The notes below the pieces were generated by a model that saw only the letters and a list, made by a program, of their open reading frames with translations, had not been told where the DNA came from and did not search any database. Below, piece after piece: positions 49,189-58,897 of a DNA stretch of 64,000 bases. The position numbers were made by a program, and so were the translations under genes. Source of the DNA: Streptomyces iconiensis (GTDB lineage Bacteria > Actinomycetota > Actinomycetes > Streptomycetales > Streptomycetaceae). Where the stretch lies: positions 112,640 through 176,639 of the forward strand of contig NZ_JANCPR020000017.1 of assembly GCF_028657195.3 (NCBI RefSeq), written 5' to 3'. Every line of letters starts with the position of its first letter. Within the stretch, counting starts at the first letter, position 1.

Positions 49189-50376
49189 GTGACCGCACAT
49201 GAAGGCCCACCGCCGCGGCCGTCTGTCGAGGACGGCGGCCGGAAGCTCTTCTCCTGGCTGAAGACCATGCGTGACGATCACCCCGTCTGGCAGGACGAGC
49301 ACGGGGTGTGGCATGTCTTCCGCTATGCGGATGTCCAGCGTGTCATCACCGAGTACGAGGAGTTCTCCGCCGATCAGACGAGGGCGGTGCCCGACCAGAG
49401 CCGGGTCTCCCGTGGAGACCTGACGCTGATGGACCCGCCCGACCACCGCAAGATGCGCATGCTCGTCTCCTCCGTCTTCACGCGTCGCGCCATCGACAAG
49501 CTCACGCCACGGATCACCGCGATCTGCGCCGAGCTGCTCAAGGACGTGCAGGACAAGGACGAGTTCGACCTGGTACGCGACTTCGCCTACCCGCTGCCGG
49601 TCACCGTCATCGCCGAACTTCTCGGAGTTCCGGCCGCCGACCAGCCGCTGTTCCGCGAGTGGTCGGAGACGATCCGCTTCAGCGACGGCGCCGACCCCAA
49701 CAGCCCCGAGCTGATCGCGGCCGTCGAGGGCGCCGTCACCGCCACCACCGAGTACCTGGCCCAGCACTGCCGCAACCGCCGAGCCGAGCCGCGCGACGAC
49801 CTGATCAGCAAGCTGGTGCAGGCCGAGGTCGAGGGCGTGCGCATGGACGACGAGGAGACCGGCACCTTCGCCGGGCTGCTGCTGATGACAGGGCACGTCA
49901 CCACCGTCGTGCTACTGGCCAACGCGCTGCTGTGCTTCAACGAGAGCCCCGGCGTCTACCAGGAGCTGCGCGAGGACCGCTCGCTCATCCCCGGCGCGGT
50001 CGAGGAAGTGCTGCGCCTGCGCGCCCCGTTCATGCACACCAAGCGGGTCGCCAAGCGGCCCACCGAGGTCAGCGGAGTCACCATCCCGCCCGACCAGATG
50101 ATCGAGGCATGGCTGCTCTCGGCCAACCACGACGAGCGCGAGTTCGCCGAAGCCGAGCGCTTCGACCACCGCCGCGACCCCAACCCGCACATCGGTCTCG
50201 GCCGTGGCGTGCACTTCTGCCTGGGCGCTCCGCTGGCCCGCCTGGAGGGACAGATCGCGCTCAACATGCTGATGGACCAGTTCAGCGGGATCGACGTGCT
50301 CCAGCGCAGGTTCGAGCCCTACGGCTGGGGCCTCTCCGGGGCCCAGCGCCTGCTGGTCAGGCCGCACCGCGCCTGA
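49189..50376 (+). CDS. Cytochrome P450, first (I-helix acid missing)
   Basis: A 395-aa bacterial P450 with a heme loop HFCLGAPLARLE (Cys344), an EEVLRLR (ExxR) motif, and the I-helix LLLMTGHVTTVVLL. In most P450s the I-helix has (A/G)Gx(D/E)T; here the acidic residue is Val237, giving GHVTT. This occurs in P450s with unusual oxygen activation or peroxide use. GTG 49189 follows GGAAGGGGAGC. It is followed by an O-methyltransferase, suggesting hydroxylation or coupling before methylation. Confidence 0.92.
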   Translation: MTAHEGPPPRPSVEDGGRKLFSWLKTMRDDHPVWQDEHGVWHVFRYADVQRVITEYEEFSADQTRAVPDQSRVSRGDLTLMDPPDHRKMRMLVSSVFTRRAIDKLTPRITAICAELLKDVQDKDEFDLVRDFAYPLPVTVIAELLGVPAADQPLFREWSETIRFSDGADPNSPELIAAVEGAVTATTEYLAQHCRNRRAEPRDDLISKLVQAEVEGVRMDDEETGTFAGLLLMTGHVTTVVLLANALLCFNESPGVYQELREDRSLIPGAVEEVLRLRAPFMHTKRVAKRPTEVSGVTIPPDQMIEAWLLSANHDEREFAEAERFDHRRDPNPHIGLGRGVHFCLGAPLARLEGQIALNMLMDQFSGIDVLQRRFEPYGWGLSGAQRLLVRPHRA

Positions 50377-50442
50377 GGACGCGGGGGTCGCGGGGGACAC
50401 AGGCCATGAGGCCATGAGCCATGGAAACGACGAAGGTGACCC

Positions 50443-51483
50443 ATGACAGACACCGAGGGCGGGGCCCGGACCTCGTCCATGACGCTGTTCGAGATGCTCA
50501 CCGGCCACATGGCGGCCCAGACCGTCCATGTCGCCGCCGAGCTGAACCTCCCCGACAAGCTGGCAGCCGGCGCCCGCACCGTCGCGGAACTGGCCGAACA
50601 GACCGGCACCCACCCGCCCTCGCTGCTGCGGCTCCTGCGCGCCATGACCAGCCTCGGGCTGACGGCGGAGACGGCCGAGGGCGAGTACGAGCTGACCGAG
50701 CTGGGCAGCCCGCTGCGTGCTGACGCACCCGACTCGCTGCGGTCCTTCGCCCTGCTCAACCTGCGCGAGGAGGGCTGGCGTTCCTGGGGCGAGCTGCTGC
50801 ACAGCGTGCGCACGGGTGACCCGGCCTTCCACAAGGTCTACGGCATGAAGGTGTTCGAGTACACGGCCGCCCATCCCGCGGTCGGCGAGGCATTCAACGA
50901 GGCCATGGCGGAGAACACCCGCAGGGCCGCACGTGCCGTCGCCGTCGAGTACGACTTCTCGCGCTTCGGGACCCTGGTGGATGTCGGCGGCAACGACGGC
51001 ACCCTGCTGGCAGGGGTGCTGGCCGCTCACCCGGGCCTCAAGGGGATTCTGCTGGACACCCCCACCGGCTGCGAAGGCGCCGAGGCCACTCTCACAGCCG
51101 CCGGGGTCGCCGGGCGCTGCCAGGCGGTCGCGGGCGACTTCTTCACCGCCGTGCCGGGCGGCGGCGATGCCTACCTGCTCAAGGCGGTCATCCACGACTG
51201 GGACGACGAGCACTGCGTGCGCATCCTGCGGAGCGTCCGCGCGGCGATCCCGCCGGGCGGCACCCTGCTGCTGGTCGAGCCGGTGATTCCCACGGGGCCC
51301 GGCCGGGCTCCGACGGTGCGGATGGTCACCAGCGACTTGAACATGCTGCTCTACACGGGCGGAAAGGAGCGCACGGACGAGGAGTTCAGGGCGCTGCTGG
51401 GCAAGGCGTCCTTCGAGCTGACCGACATCAGCGAGCCCATCCGCCCGCTGGACTCCCGGGTCCTCACCGCCCGCCCCGTCTGA
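50443..51483 (+). CDS. SAM-dependent O-methyltransferase (TcmO/DnrK-type), first
   Basis: A 346-aa plant-like O-methyltransferase: an N-terminal winged-helix dimerisation domain (VAELAEQTGTHPPSLLRLLRAM), then TLVDVGGNDGTLLAGVL (SAM motif I, about 180), GDFFTAVPGGGDAYLLKAVIHDWDD with the catalytic His region, and GGTLLLVEPVIP. Members methylate phenolic or carboxyl groups of aromatic polyketides. ATG 50443 lies 66 bp after the P450 gene; they are probably co-transcribed. A strong terminator follows. Confidence 0.93.
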   Translation: MTDTEGGARTSSMTLFEMLTGHMAAQTVHVAAELNLPDKLAAGARTVAELAEQTGTHPPSLLRLLRAMTSLGLTAETAEGEYELTELGSPLRADAPDSLRSFALLNLREEGWRSWGELLHSVRTGDPAFHKVYGMKVFEYTAAHPAVGEAFNEAMAENTRRAARAVAVEYDFSRFGTLVDVGGNDGTLLAGVLAAHPGLKGILLDTPTGCEGAEATLTAAGVAGRCQAVAGDFFTAVPGGGDAYLLKAVIHDWDDEHCVRILRSVRAAIPPGGTLLLVEPVIPTGPGRAPTVRMVTSDLNMLLYTGGKERTDEEFRALLGKASFELTDISEPIRPLDSRVLTARPV

Positions 51484-51532
51484 GCCCCTCACGCCGTCCC
51501 GCACGGTCCGTACGTCCCGCACCTTCCGCAAG

Positions 51533-51565
51533 CGAGTGCCCCGTCCGGAACGGACGGGGCACTCG
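51533..51565. terminator. 15-bp-stem hairpin terminator
   Basis: CGAGTGCCCCGTCCG, loop GAA, then its perfect complement, between the convergent O-methyltransferase and MFS genes. Confidence 0.85.
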
Positions 51566-51622
51566 TGTGTTCACGCGGCACGCCGGCGCGGCCGGGCCCC
51601 AGCGGCCCGGACCCCCAGCGGC

Positions 51623-53152
51623 TCAGCGCGCGTAGGGGCTCGTGTCCTTGGGCAGCGCCTGCGCGATCACCGCAACCAGCAGCAGACCGCCGACGGCGAT
51701 GACGGTGTAGGACCAGAAGGCTTCCGTGAACAGATCGGCCCGCTCGGCCGCCGGAACCCCGGCCACCAGCCGCTCCAGCCTGGAGCCGCCGCCGGACGTG
51801 CCTCCGGCGCCCGTGGCCTTCGCCGCCGCGCTCGCCAGCGGCGCGAACAGCCATACCGCCAGCAGCGCCGTGCCCAGGGCCCCGCCCAGCTGCACCGCCG
51901 CGTTGCACGAGCCGGAGGCCGCGCCCGCGTCCCGCGCCGTCACCCCCGTCCCGGCGAACATGAAGGACGGGCCGATCACACACACCGTGCCCACTCCGCC
52001 CAGGAACAGCCCGGGCGCCATCGGCACCCAGCCGCCGCCCGCGCTCAGCACCGTGCCGAACCACAGCAGCCCCACAGCGGCCACCAGCGCGCCCAGCGAC
52101 ACCACATGGCGGCCCAGCCGCGGCACGGCGTACCGCATGAGCTGCGCGGCGAGCGCCCCGCCCAGCGCCCAGGGCAGGAAGACAAGACCGGTACGCAGCG
52201 CGCTGTAGCCCAGCCCCATCTGGAGGGCGAGCGAGACCGCGACGAAGAAGCCGATCATCACGACATGCACGGTGAACAGCACGGCGGTACCCGCGCCGAA
52301 GCCCGGCAGCGAGAACAGCCGCAGCGGCACCAGTGCCGAGTGGTCCCTGCGGTCCTTGGCGCGCGCGTGCAGCGCGTACAGCGCCAGCACACAGGGCGCG
52401 GCGACCAGCGAGACCCGCATCCAGCCCGGCCAGCCCGCGTCCCGCCCCTGCACCAGCGGGTAGAGCGCGCACAGCAGGCCGCCGGTCAGCAGCACAACCC
52501 CCCACACATCCATGCGCAGCGGGTCCTTGGCGCGGGTGTCGGGCACCACCAGGGCAGCCGCGACCAGGGTGGCCAGCCCGAGCGGCACGTTGACCAGGAA
52601 GATGGCCCGCCAGCCGAGCCCGGCCAGGTCGTAGGTGACGAACACCCCGCCCAGTACGGGCCCCGCGACTCCCGCGAAGCCCGTCACGGCACCGAACGCG
52701 CCGCTGGCCGCGCCCCGTTCACGCAGCGGGAAGACGGCGTAGACCGTCGCCATCACCTGAGGCACCATCAGCGCGGCAGCCGCGCCCTGCACCGTGCGCG
52801 CGGCGATCATCAGCGCAGCGTCGGGGGCGATGCCGCAGGCGGTCGAGGCCAGCGTGAAGCAGACGACTCCCAGCAGGAAGAGCCTCCTGCGGCCGAACCT
52901 GTCGCCCAGCCTGCCGCCGGTGATGACCCCGGCACCGAACGCCAGCGTGTAGGAGGTCAGGAACCACTGCGAGGCCGCGTAGCCGGAGCCGAGGCCCTCG
53001 CGCATCGCCGGCAGGGCGACGGTGATGATGGTGACGTCCAGCAGATTCATGAACAGCGCCGTCAGCATGACGCAGAGCGCGGCCCACCGGTGGGGGTGCG
53101 GGGCGGCCTCACTCGCCGCTCCCGCCGTGCCGGCCGCCGCCGTACGCGTCAT
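51623..53152 (-). CDS. MFS drug exporter, DHA2 (14-TM) family, second
   Basis: A 509-aa EmrB/QacA-like transporter with about 14 hydrophobic segments, LLDVTIITVALPAMRE in the first helix, GDRFGRRR (motif A) and FLTSYTLAFGAGVITGG. It likely exports the final product or confers self-resistance. The gene is the second of a minus-strand pair with the P450 at 53166. A different sequence from the MFS at 25193 suggests separate substrates or stages. Confidence 0.92.
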   Translation of the reverse strand: MTRTAAAGTAGAASEAAPHPHRWAALCVMLTALFMNLLDVTIITVALPAMREGLGSGYAASQWFLTSYTLAFGAGVITGGRLGDRFGRRRLFLLGVVCFTLASTACGIAPDAALMIAARTVQGAAAALMVPQVMATVYAVFPLRERGAASGAFGAVTGFAGVAGPVLGGVFVTYDLAGLGWRAIFLVNVPLGLATLVAAALVVPDTRAKDPLRMDVWGVVLLTGGLLCALYPLVQGRDAGWPGWMRVSLVAAPCVLALYALHARAKDRRDHSALVPLRLFSLPGFGAGTAVLFTVHVVMIGFFVAVSLALQMGLGYSALRTGLVFLPWALGGALAAQLMRYAVPRLGRHVVSLGALVAAVGLLWFGTVLSAGGGWVPMAPGLFLGGVGTVCVIGPSFMFAGTGVTARDAGAASGSCNAAVQLGGALGTALLAVWLFAPLASAAAKATGAGGTSGGGSRLERLVAGVPAAERADLFTEAFWSYTVIAVGGLLLVAVIAQALPKDTSPYAR

Positions 53153-53165
53153 CGGGGCCCTCCGC

Positions 53166-54395
53166 TCACCAGGCCACGGGCAGCCGTGCCAGTCCCCGGA
53201 TGAGTCCTGTGCTGTTCCATTGCAGCTCCTCCACCGGTATGGCCAGCCGCAGACCGGGGAACCGGCGCAGCAGGCTCGTCAGGGTGATGCTCAGTTCCAT
53301 ACGGGCGAGCTGGGCGCCCAGGCAGAAGTGGGAGGAGTGGCCCATCGCCAGGTGGTGGTTGGGCTCGCGGCGCAGGTCGAGCCGGTGCGGCTGTGCGAAG
53401 ACAGCGGCGTCGAAGTTGGCAGCGCCCAGGTCCACCACCACCCCCTCTCCGGCCCGCACGGTGACCCCGCCCAGTTCCACGTCGTCCGTGGCGATGTGGG
53501 CGCGGGCCGAGCCGGCACCTGTGGGGATGTAGCGCAGCAGCTCCTCCACGGCGCGGGGCGTGATCTCCGGATGGGCGCGCAGGTCCTCCAGCGCCTCCGG
53601 GTGGGTCAGCAGGGTGTAGCTGAAGTTGGCGATCTGGTTGAGCGTCGTCTCGTGGCCGCCGATGAGCAGCGCGATACCGAGCCAGACCAGCTCCTGTTCG
53701 CTGAGCCGGTCCTCCTTGTCCCTGGCCAGTACCAGGCCGCCGAGCAGGTCGTCGGTGGGCTCGGCCCTGCGCTGCGCGATCAGTTCGGAGAAGTAGGCGA
53801 AGAAGTCGCCCATGGCCGTGCGTACCGCGTCGGGCCCTGATGCCGCGGCCCCCATGATGGTTTCGGTGAAGGAGCGGAAGCGCTCGTGGTCGTCGGCGGG
53901 AATGCCCATCAGCGCGCAGATCACGCGCACCGGCAGGGGCACGGCCAGCGCCTCCACCAGGTCGACGGGCGGGCCCGCCGCTTCCATGCCGTCCAGCAAC
54001 CCGTCCACGAGGCGCTGGACGTCAGCGCGCATCGCCTCGATCCGGCGCGCGGTGAACGCCTTGTTGACGAGCCTGCGCAGCCTGGCGTGCTCGGCGCCGT
54101 CCATCGTCATGATCGAGCCGCCGGGCGGCGGTTCGGGCAGCCGGCGGGGGAGCGCTTCGGGCGCCGCGACCAGCTCCCTGGTGATGTGCGGGCAGGACAT
54201 CACCTCCCGCACATGTTCGTAGCGCACGGCCAGCCAGGCGTCGCCGCCGTAGGGCATGCGCACCCGCGTCATCCTGGGTGCGGCCAGCAGCGGCCCGTAG
54301 CCGGGAGCCAGATCGAGCCGCTCGGGCGGGCCCAGGGGGTAAGGGGGTGACTCGCGTGGTTCAACAGCTCGCGCTGTGGCTGTCGTCGTGGACAA
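53166..54395 (-). CDS. Cytochrome P450, second
   Basis: A 409-aa bacterial P450 with all usual motifs: I-helix LLIGGHETTLNQIANF (the acid-alcohol pair is present), VEELLRYIP (ExxR) and heme loop GHSSHFCLGAQLARME (Cys358). The start appears to be TTG, with GGAGGAG upstream; no ATG or GTG is better placed. It diverges from the second MMPL exporter. Oxidative tailoring of the polyphenol, such as hydroxylation or C-C/C-O coupling, is expected. Confidence 0.93.
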   Translation of the reverse strand: MSTTTATARAVEPRESPPYPLGPPERLDLAPGYGPLLAAPRMTRVRMPYGGDAWLAVRYEHVREVMSCPHITRELVAAPEALPRRLPEPPPGGSIMTMDGAEHARLRRLVNKAFTARRIEAMRADVQRLVDGLLDGMEAAGPPVDLVEALAVPLPVRVICALMGIPADDHERFRSFTETIMGAAASGPDAVRTAMGDFFAYFSELIAQRRAEPTDDLLGGLVLARDKEDRLSEQELVWLGIALLIGGHETTLNQIANFSYTLLTHPEALEDLRAHPEITPRAVEELLRYIPTGAGSARAHIATDDVELGGVTVRAGEGVVVDLGAANFDAAVFAQPHRLDLRREPNHHLAMGHSSHFCLGAQLARMELSITLTSLLRRFPGLRLAIPVEELQWNSTGLIRGLARLPVAW

Positions 54396-54582
54396 CGGTG
54401 GCTCCTCCAGTCATGGCCTGCGGTGATCACGAGCGCCGCTCGGCCTGAGGCGGGAACCGTGACAACGCGGTCTAGGGGCTCGCTCAAGGCGTTCTCCAGA
54501 GGCGCTGGCCAGGCTGGGCCATGGACCGCTGAGGCCGCACGGCCCGGCACCGGCCGGGCAACCCGTATGCCAGGAGGACCCC

Positions 54583-56766
54583 GTGACCGTCACGCCACCC
54601 CGCACACGGCACGCGCCCGGGGCGCAAGAGCCCCCGCGAGGCGGCTTCTTCGCGCGCACGGCCGGCTTCGCGCACCGCCACAGGTGGACGGCGCTGATCC
54701 TGTGGCTGGTCGTGCTGGCGGGAGTCTGGGCAGCCGCGTCCGCCGCGGGGGAGCACTACCGCGACGACTACACGATCCCCGGCACCGAGACCCAGCGGAC
54801 CGTGGAACTGCTGGAGGAGCACGGCTCGGCACAGGGCGGGGACACCGTCGAGATCGTGCTGCACGACCCCTCAGGACTCCGTGGTCAGGACACGCGGAGC
54901 GCCGTGCGGGCCATGGAGGGTGAGGTCGCGAAGCTGCCCGGAGTGGCCGCTGTACGGGGCGCCTTCGCCGAGGGCTCCTCGCTCTCCCGTGACGGCACCA
55001 CCGCCTTCGGCACCGTCGAACTCGACCGGCCGGCCGAGGAGATGGACCCCGCCGACACCCGGCGCATCCTGGATACGGCGCGTGCGGTACAGGGCGGCGG
55101 ACTCGGCGTGGAACTCGGCGGCGAAGCGGCGCGCGAGCTGGCCCAGGGCGGCTCGGGCCCGGCCGAGGGCGCGGGCATCCTGGCCGCACTGGTCATCCTC
55201 GTCTTCCTGTTCGGCACCGCCGTTGCGGCCGGACTGCCCGTCGTCACCGCCCTGTTCGCGGTCGGCACCACCATGGGCGCCATCGTCCTGGCCTCGCACG
55301 TGTTCACCATCGCCACCTTCACGCCGTACGTGATGATGCTCGTCGGGCTCGGCGTCGGTATCGACTACGCGCTGCTCATCTTCGCCCGTTACCGTTCCGA
55401 GCTGACCCGGGGCCAGGACACCGCAGTCGCCGCGCGCGCCGCGCTGGAGACCGCTGGCCGCACCGTCGCCGTGGCCGGCTGCACCGTGATCATCGCCCTG
55501 CTGGGGCTGGTCGCGCTCGGCCTGGGCGCCCTGCGCGGGGTGGCCCTGTCGGTGGCCTTGACGATCCTCGTCACGATGCTCGCCTCGCTGACGCTGCTGC
55601 CCGCGCTGCTGGCCGTCTTCGGGGCACGCTTCCAGCGGCAGTTCACCGCACGCGCGGCACGCCGCGCCGAGCGCGGCAAGGCGGCGGAGGGCGCGGGCTG
55701 GCGCCGCTGGGGCGCGGCCGTGCAGCGCAGGCCCGTCACCGTGCTGCTGCTGACCGTCGCGGCGCTGGGCGCGCTGGCCGCACCCGCGCTGGGCATGCGG
55801 CTCGGCTTCGCCGACGCGGGCAACGACCCGGCCGGCAGCACAGGACGTGCCGCCTACGACCGGATGGCCCAGGGCTTCGGGCCGGGCGTCAACGGCCCGC
55901 TGGTCATCGCCGTCGACGCGGGAGACGGCAGCGCGGCAGGACCCGCGCGCTCCCTGGCCAGGACCTTGGAGGACACCCGGGGCGTCGCGGGTACCGGCGG
56001 CGTCGTGCCGACCGAGGACGGGCGGGTGGCGACCGTCATCGCCTACCCCGGCTCGGCGCCGCAGGAAGCGGCCACCACCGATCTGGTGCACTCCCTGCGC
56101 GACGACGTGCTGCCGGGGCTGTCGGAGCGCACCGGGGCCGAGTACCTCGTCGGCGGCTCGACGGCCTCCGTCGTGGACTACTCCGACACGGTCTCCTCCC
56201 GGATGCCGCTGTTCGTCGCGATCGTCGTCGGGCTCTCGGTGCTGCTGCTGGCCGCCGTCTTCCGCTCCGTACTGATCCCGCTGAAGGCCGCCGTCCTCAA
56301 CCTGCTCAGCATCGGCGCCGCGCTCGGCGCCCTCACCCTGGTCTTCCAGAACGGCTGGCTGGGCGAACAGGCGGGCCCCGTCGAGGCGTTCCTGCCCATC
56401 ATGGTCTTCGCGATCGTCTTCGGGCTCTCCATGGACTACGAGATCTTCCTCCTCTCCCGTATGCGCGAGGAGTGGACCCGCACCGGGGACCCGGCAGGCG
56501 CGGTCCAGGAGGGCCTGGCCAGGACAGGGGCGGTCATCACAGCGGCCGGAGCCATCATGATCGTCGTCTTCGGCTCCTTCTTCCTGAGCGACGACCGGAT
56601 GCTGCGCCAGTTCGGCTTCGGCCTGGCCTTCGCCATCTTCATCGACGCCGTCCTCATCCGCTGTCTTGTCGTGCCCGCCGCGATGCAGCTGCTCGGCCGC
56701 AGCGCCTGGTGGCTGCCGCGCCCGCTGGAGCGCGCCGTGCCCCGGTTCGGCCTGGAGAAGGACTGA
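54583..56766 (+). CDS. MMPL-family (RND) exporter, second
   Basis: A 727-aa MmpL/ActII-ORF3-like transporter with two repeats of large periplasmic domain and helix bundle. Motifs are GVGIDYALLIFARYRSE (first bundle) and FGLSMDYEIFLLSRMREEW (second). GTG 54583 follows CAGGAGG. It is distinct from the MMPL at 28143 (shorter first loop). It is followed 44 bp later by the FAD monooxygenase gene, so export and oxidation may share a transcript. Confidence 0.93.
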   Translation: MTVTPPRTRHAPGAQEPPRGGFFARTAGFAHRHRWTALILWLVVLAGVWAAASAAGEHYRDDYTIPGTETQRTVELLEEHGSAQGGDTVEIVLHDPSGLRGQDTRSAVRAMEGEVAKLPGVAAVRGAFAEGSSLSRDGTTAFGTVELDRPAEEMDPADTRRILDTARAVQGGGLGVELGGEAARELAQGGSGPAEGAGILAALVILVFLFGTAVAAGLPVVTALFAVGTTMGAIVLASHVFTIATFTPYVMMLVGLGVGIDYALLIFARYRSELTRGQDTAVAARAALETAGRTVAVAGCTVIIALLGLVALGLGALRGVALSVALTILVTMLASLTLLPALLAVFGARFQRQFTARAARRAERGKAAEGAGWRRWGAAVQRRPVTVLLLTVAALGALAAPALGMRLGFADAGNDPAGSTGRAAYDRMAQGFGPGVNGPLVIAVDAGDGSAAGPARSLARTLEDTRGVAGTGGVVPTEDGRVATVIAYPGSAPQEAATTDLVHSLRDDVLPGLSERTGAEYLVGGSTASVVDYSDTVSSRMPLFVAIVVGLSVLLLAAVFRSVLIPLKAAVLNLLSIGAALGALTLVFQNGWLGEQAGPVEAFLPIMVFAIVFGLSMDYEIFLLSRMREEWTRTGDPAGAVQEGLARTGAVITAAGAIMIVVFGSFFLSDDRMLRQFGFGLAFAIFIDAVLIRCLVVPAAMQLLGRSAWWLPRPLERAVPRFGLEKD

Positions 56767-56810
56767 CAGGTACCGCCCACCGCGTATCCCGCAGAGAACG
56801 AGGTTGATCC

Positions 56811-58028
56811 ATGAGCAGCACTCAGGCCGCCCGACCCCGCAGAGCGCTGCTGATCGGCTGCGGCATCGCCGGGCCCGTCCTGGCCATGTTCCTCCAGCGG
56901 ATCGGCATCGAGGCCGTCATCCACGAGGGCAGCGAGGAGCCCCGCGACACGGTGGGCGCCTTCTTGAACCTGGCGCCCAACGGGCTCGCCGTCCTGAGGA
57001 CCCTGGGCGTCGCCGACGAGGTGGAGAAGAGCGGCACCCCGACCCGCGACACCGCCTTCCTCAACCACAAGGGCAAGCAACTGGGCAGCAATCCGGCGGA
57101 GACGGTGCTCATCAAGCGCGGCCTGCTCAACAGGGCGCTGCGCGAGGCCGCACGCGAGCGCGGCATCGTCATCGAGTTCGGCAAGTTCTTCGACAGCGTG
57201 ACGGAGCCGGCGGACGGCGCCGGTGTCGTCGTCCGCTTCCGCGACGGCACCACGGCCGAGGGCGACTTCGTGGTCGGCTGCGACGGCATCCACTCCAGGA
57301 CCCGCTACAGCGTGCTGCCCGACGCGCCCAAGCCGGCCTACACGGGCGTGATCGGCACCGCGGGGTACACGCACTCGGCGCACGGGGCGCCCGAGGACGG
57401 CACCATGCGGATGTCGTTCTGCCTGGACGGCTTCTTCGGCCACCAGACCACGCCCGGCGGGGAGATCTACTGGTTCGAGAACTACCACCAGGCGCGCGAG
57501 CCCGAGCGCGGCGAGGTCGAGTCCGTTCCGCACGAGGTGTGGCAGCGACGGCTGCTGGACAGGCACCGCAAGGACCACAGCCCGGTGCCCCAGCTCATCG
57601 AGGACACCCGCTCCGGCATCCTCGGCTACCCCATCTACGACATGCTCTCCCTGACCACCTGGTACAGGGGCCGGGTCTGCCTGGTCGGCGACGCGGCGCA
57701 CGCCACTTCTCCGCACGTGGGGCAGGGCGCCTCGATGGCGATGGAGGACTCGATCGTGCTCGCCAAGTGCCTGCGCGACATCCCCGACGTCGAGGCGGCC
57801 TTCGCCGCCTTCCAGGGGCTGCGCAAGGAGCGCGTCGAGAAGATCATCAAGGAGGGCCGCAAGACCGGCAACCAGAAGGCGGCGACCAACGGCTTCCAGC
57901 GCACCGTCCGCGACCTGGTCCTGCCCTTCTTCCTCAAGCTCGGTGTGAAGGCGACCCGGCCCGTCTACTCCTACCGCGTGGACTGGGACGAGAAGGTCAC
58001 CCCCGGCGCGACGACCGCGCACGGATGA
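56811..58028 (+). CDS. FAD-dependent monooxygenase (aromatic hydroxylase/TetX-like)
   Basis: A 405-aa group A flavoprotein monooxygenase: GCGIAGPVLAMFL (FAD Rossmann motif, about 17-29), FVVGCDGIHSRTR (DG motif) and LVGDAAHATSPHVGQGASMA (the GD motif). It lacks the C-terminal thioredoxin-like domain of RdmE/PgaE-type enzymes. Such proteins hydroxylate or epoxidise aromatic polyketides, and some (TetX) destroy them. The ATG is 44 bp after the exporter gene. A ring hydroxylation or Baeyer-Villiger step is possible. Confidence 0.92.
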   Translation: MSSTQAARPRRALLIGCGIAGPVLAMFLQRIGIEAVIHEGSEEPRDTVGAFLNLAPNGLAVLRTLGVADEVEKSGTPTRDTAFLNHKGKQLGSNPAETVLIKRGLLNRALREAARERGIVIEFGKFFDSVTEPADGAGVVVRFRDGTTAEGDFVVGCDGIHSRTRYSVLPDAPKPAYTGVIGTAGYTHSAHGAPEDGTMRMSFCLDGFFGHQTTPGGEIYWFENYHQAREPERGEVESVPHEVWQRRLLDRHRKDHSPVPQLIEDTRSGILGYPIYDMLSLTTWYRGRVCLVGDAAHATSPHVGQGASMAMEDSIVLAKCLRDIPDVEAAFAAFQGLRKERVEKIIKEGRKTGNQKAATNGFQRTVRDLVLPFFLKLGVKATRPVYSYRVDWDEKVTPGATTAHG

Positions 58029-58095
58029 CCGCACACCGGTGACGGCGGCACTCCGGTGACGGCGCGCCGGTGACCGCGTACAGGTGCGCGGCACA

Positions 58096-58132
58096 CAGTT
58101 GGGGGGCACGCCCGCGGCATGCCCCCCAACTG
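58096..58132. terminator. Hairpin terminator with 13-bp stem
   Basis: CAGTTGGGGGGCA and TGCCCCCCAACTG pair around an 11-base loop, between the convergent monooxygenase and VOC genes. Imperfect GGTGACGGC repeats precede it (58035-58075). Confidence 0.8.
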
Positions 58133-58151
58133 CCGTGCCCCGCGCGGCCGT

Positions 58152-58685
58152 TCAGGACCCGTTGTGCGTGGAGAGCTGTACGAGGTTGCCCTCGGGGTCG
58201 GAGACGTAGGCCGAACGCTCGCCCCACTGCTGGTCCCTGGGCGCCATCAGGCCCTTGGCGCCGGCCCTGAGCGCCTTCTTGTACAGCGCGTCCACATCGG
58301 TGGTGATCACGACGATCTCCGACTGCTTCCGCTTGCCGGGCCCGATGTGCTTCAGCGGCGTGGAGTCCTTGATGACCTCGTAGGTCGCGAAGGTGAGGAA
58401 GTAGCTGTCGCCCAGGCTGACCGTGCCGAAGACGGCGTGGCCCGTTCCGGGGTAGCGGAAGTCGACCTGGAAGCCGAAGGCGTCGCGGTAGAAGCCCAGC
58501 ATCGTATCGACGTTCTTGGCGTACAGACTCGGCTGGCCGTGCCGCACCACCTCGGCGGTCGCCGCAGCGCGCGCCGTGTGCGGCGCCGCTCCGGCGCCGG
58601 TGGGCGCACCCGCCACCAGGCCCACGGTCAGCGCTGCCGCGCCCGCCGTGCTCGCGGCCCAGATCCGGACAGCTCGTGAACGCAT
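58152..58685 (-). CDS. Exported VOC-fold (glyoxalase/bleomycin-resistance-like) protein
   Basis: A 177-aa protein with a Sec-type signal peptide (about 1-40, ending around AGAAPHTARA) and one vicinal-oxygen-chelate domain: LYAKNVDTMLGFYRDAFGF, VTISTDVDALY-like VVITTDVDALYKKAL, and VSDPEGNLVQL. The second metal-ligand positions are recognisable (Glu/His uncertain). VOC proteins often bind antibiotics for self-resistance; an extracellular one would act on exported product. ATG 58685 follows AAGGAGA. It diverges from the halogenase operon. Confidence 0.8.
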   Translation of the reverse strand: MRSRAVRIWAASTAGAAALTVGLVAGAPTGAGAAPHTARAAATAEVVRHGQPSLYAKNVDTMLGFYRDAFGFQVDFRYPGTGHAVFGTVSLGDSYFLTFATYEVIKDSTPLKHIGPGKRKQSEIVVITTDVDALYKKALRAGAKGLMAPRDQQWGERSAYVSDPEGNLVQLSTHNGS

Positions 58686-58897
58686 GGGGATCTCCTTCGT
58701 CGGATGCACCGTGCCACTCGTGTGGGGCAGGGGACGGCACCGCGCTAGAGGTCCGCTCGGGCTTCGCCAGCGAGGGGGTCAGACGCCGTGGCATCGAGGA
58801 TCTCTCCACCGCTCCTCCGGCAGCCGGGGTCACGGTGCCCGGGTGGGTCCGATCCGGAGACCGACCTGTCCAGGACCCCGGAGGATTGGAGAAGTTC

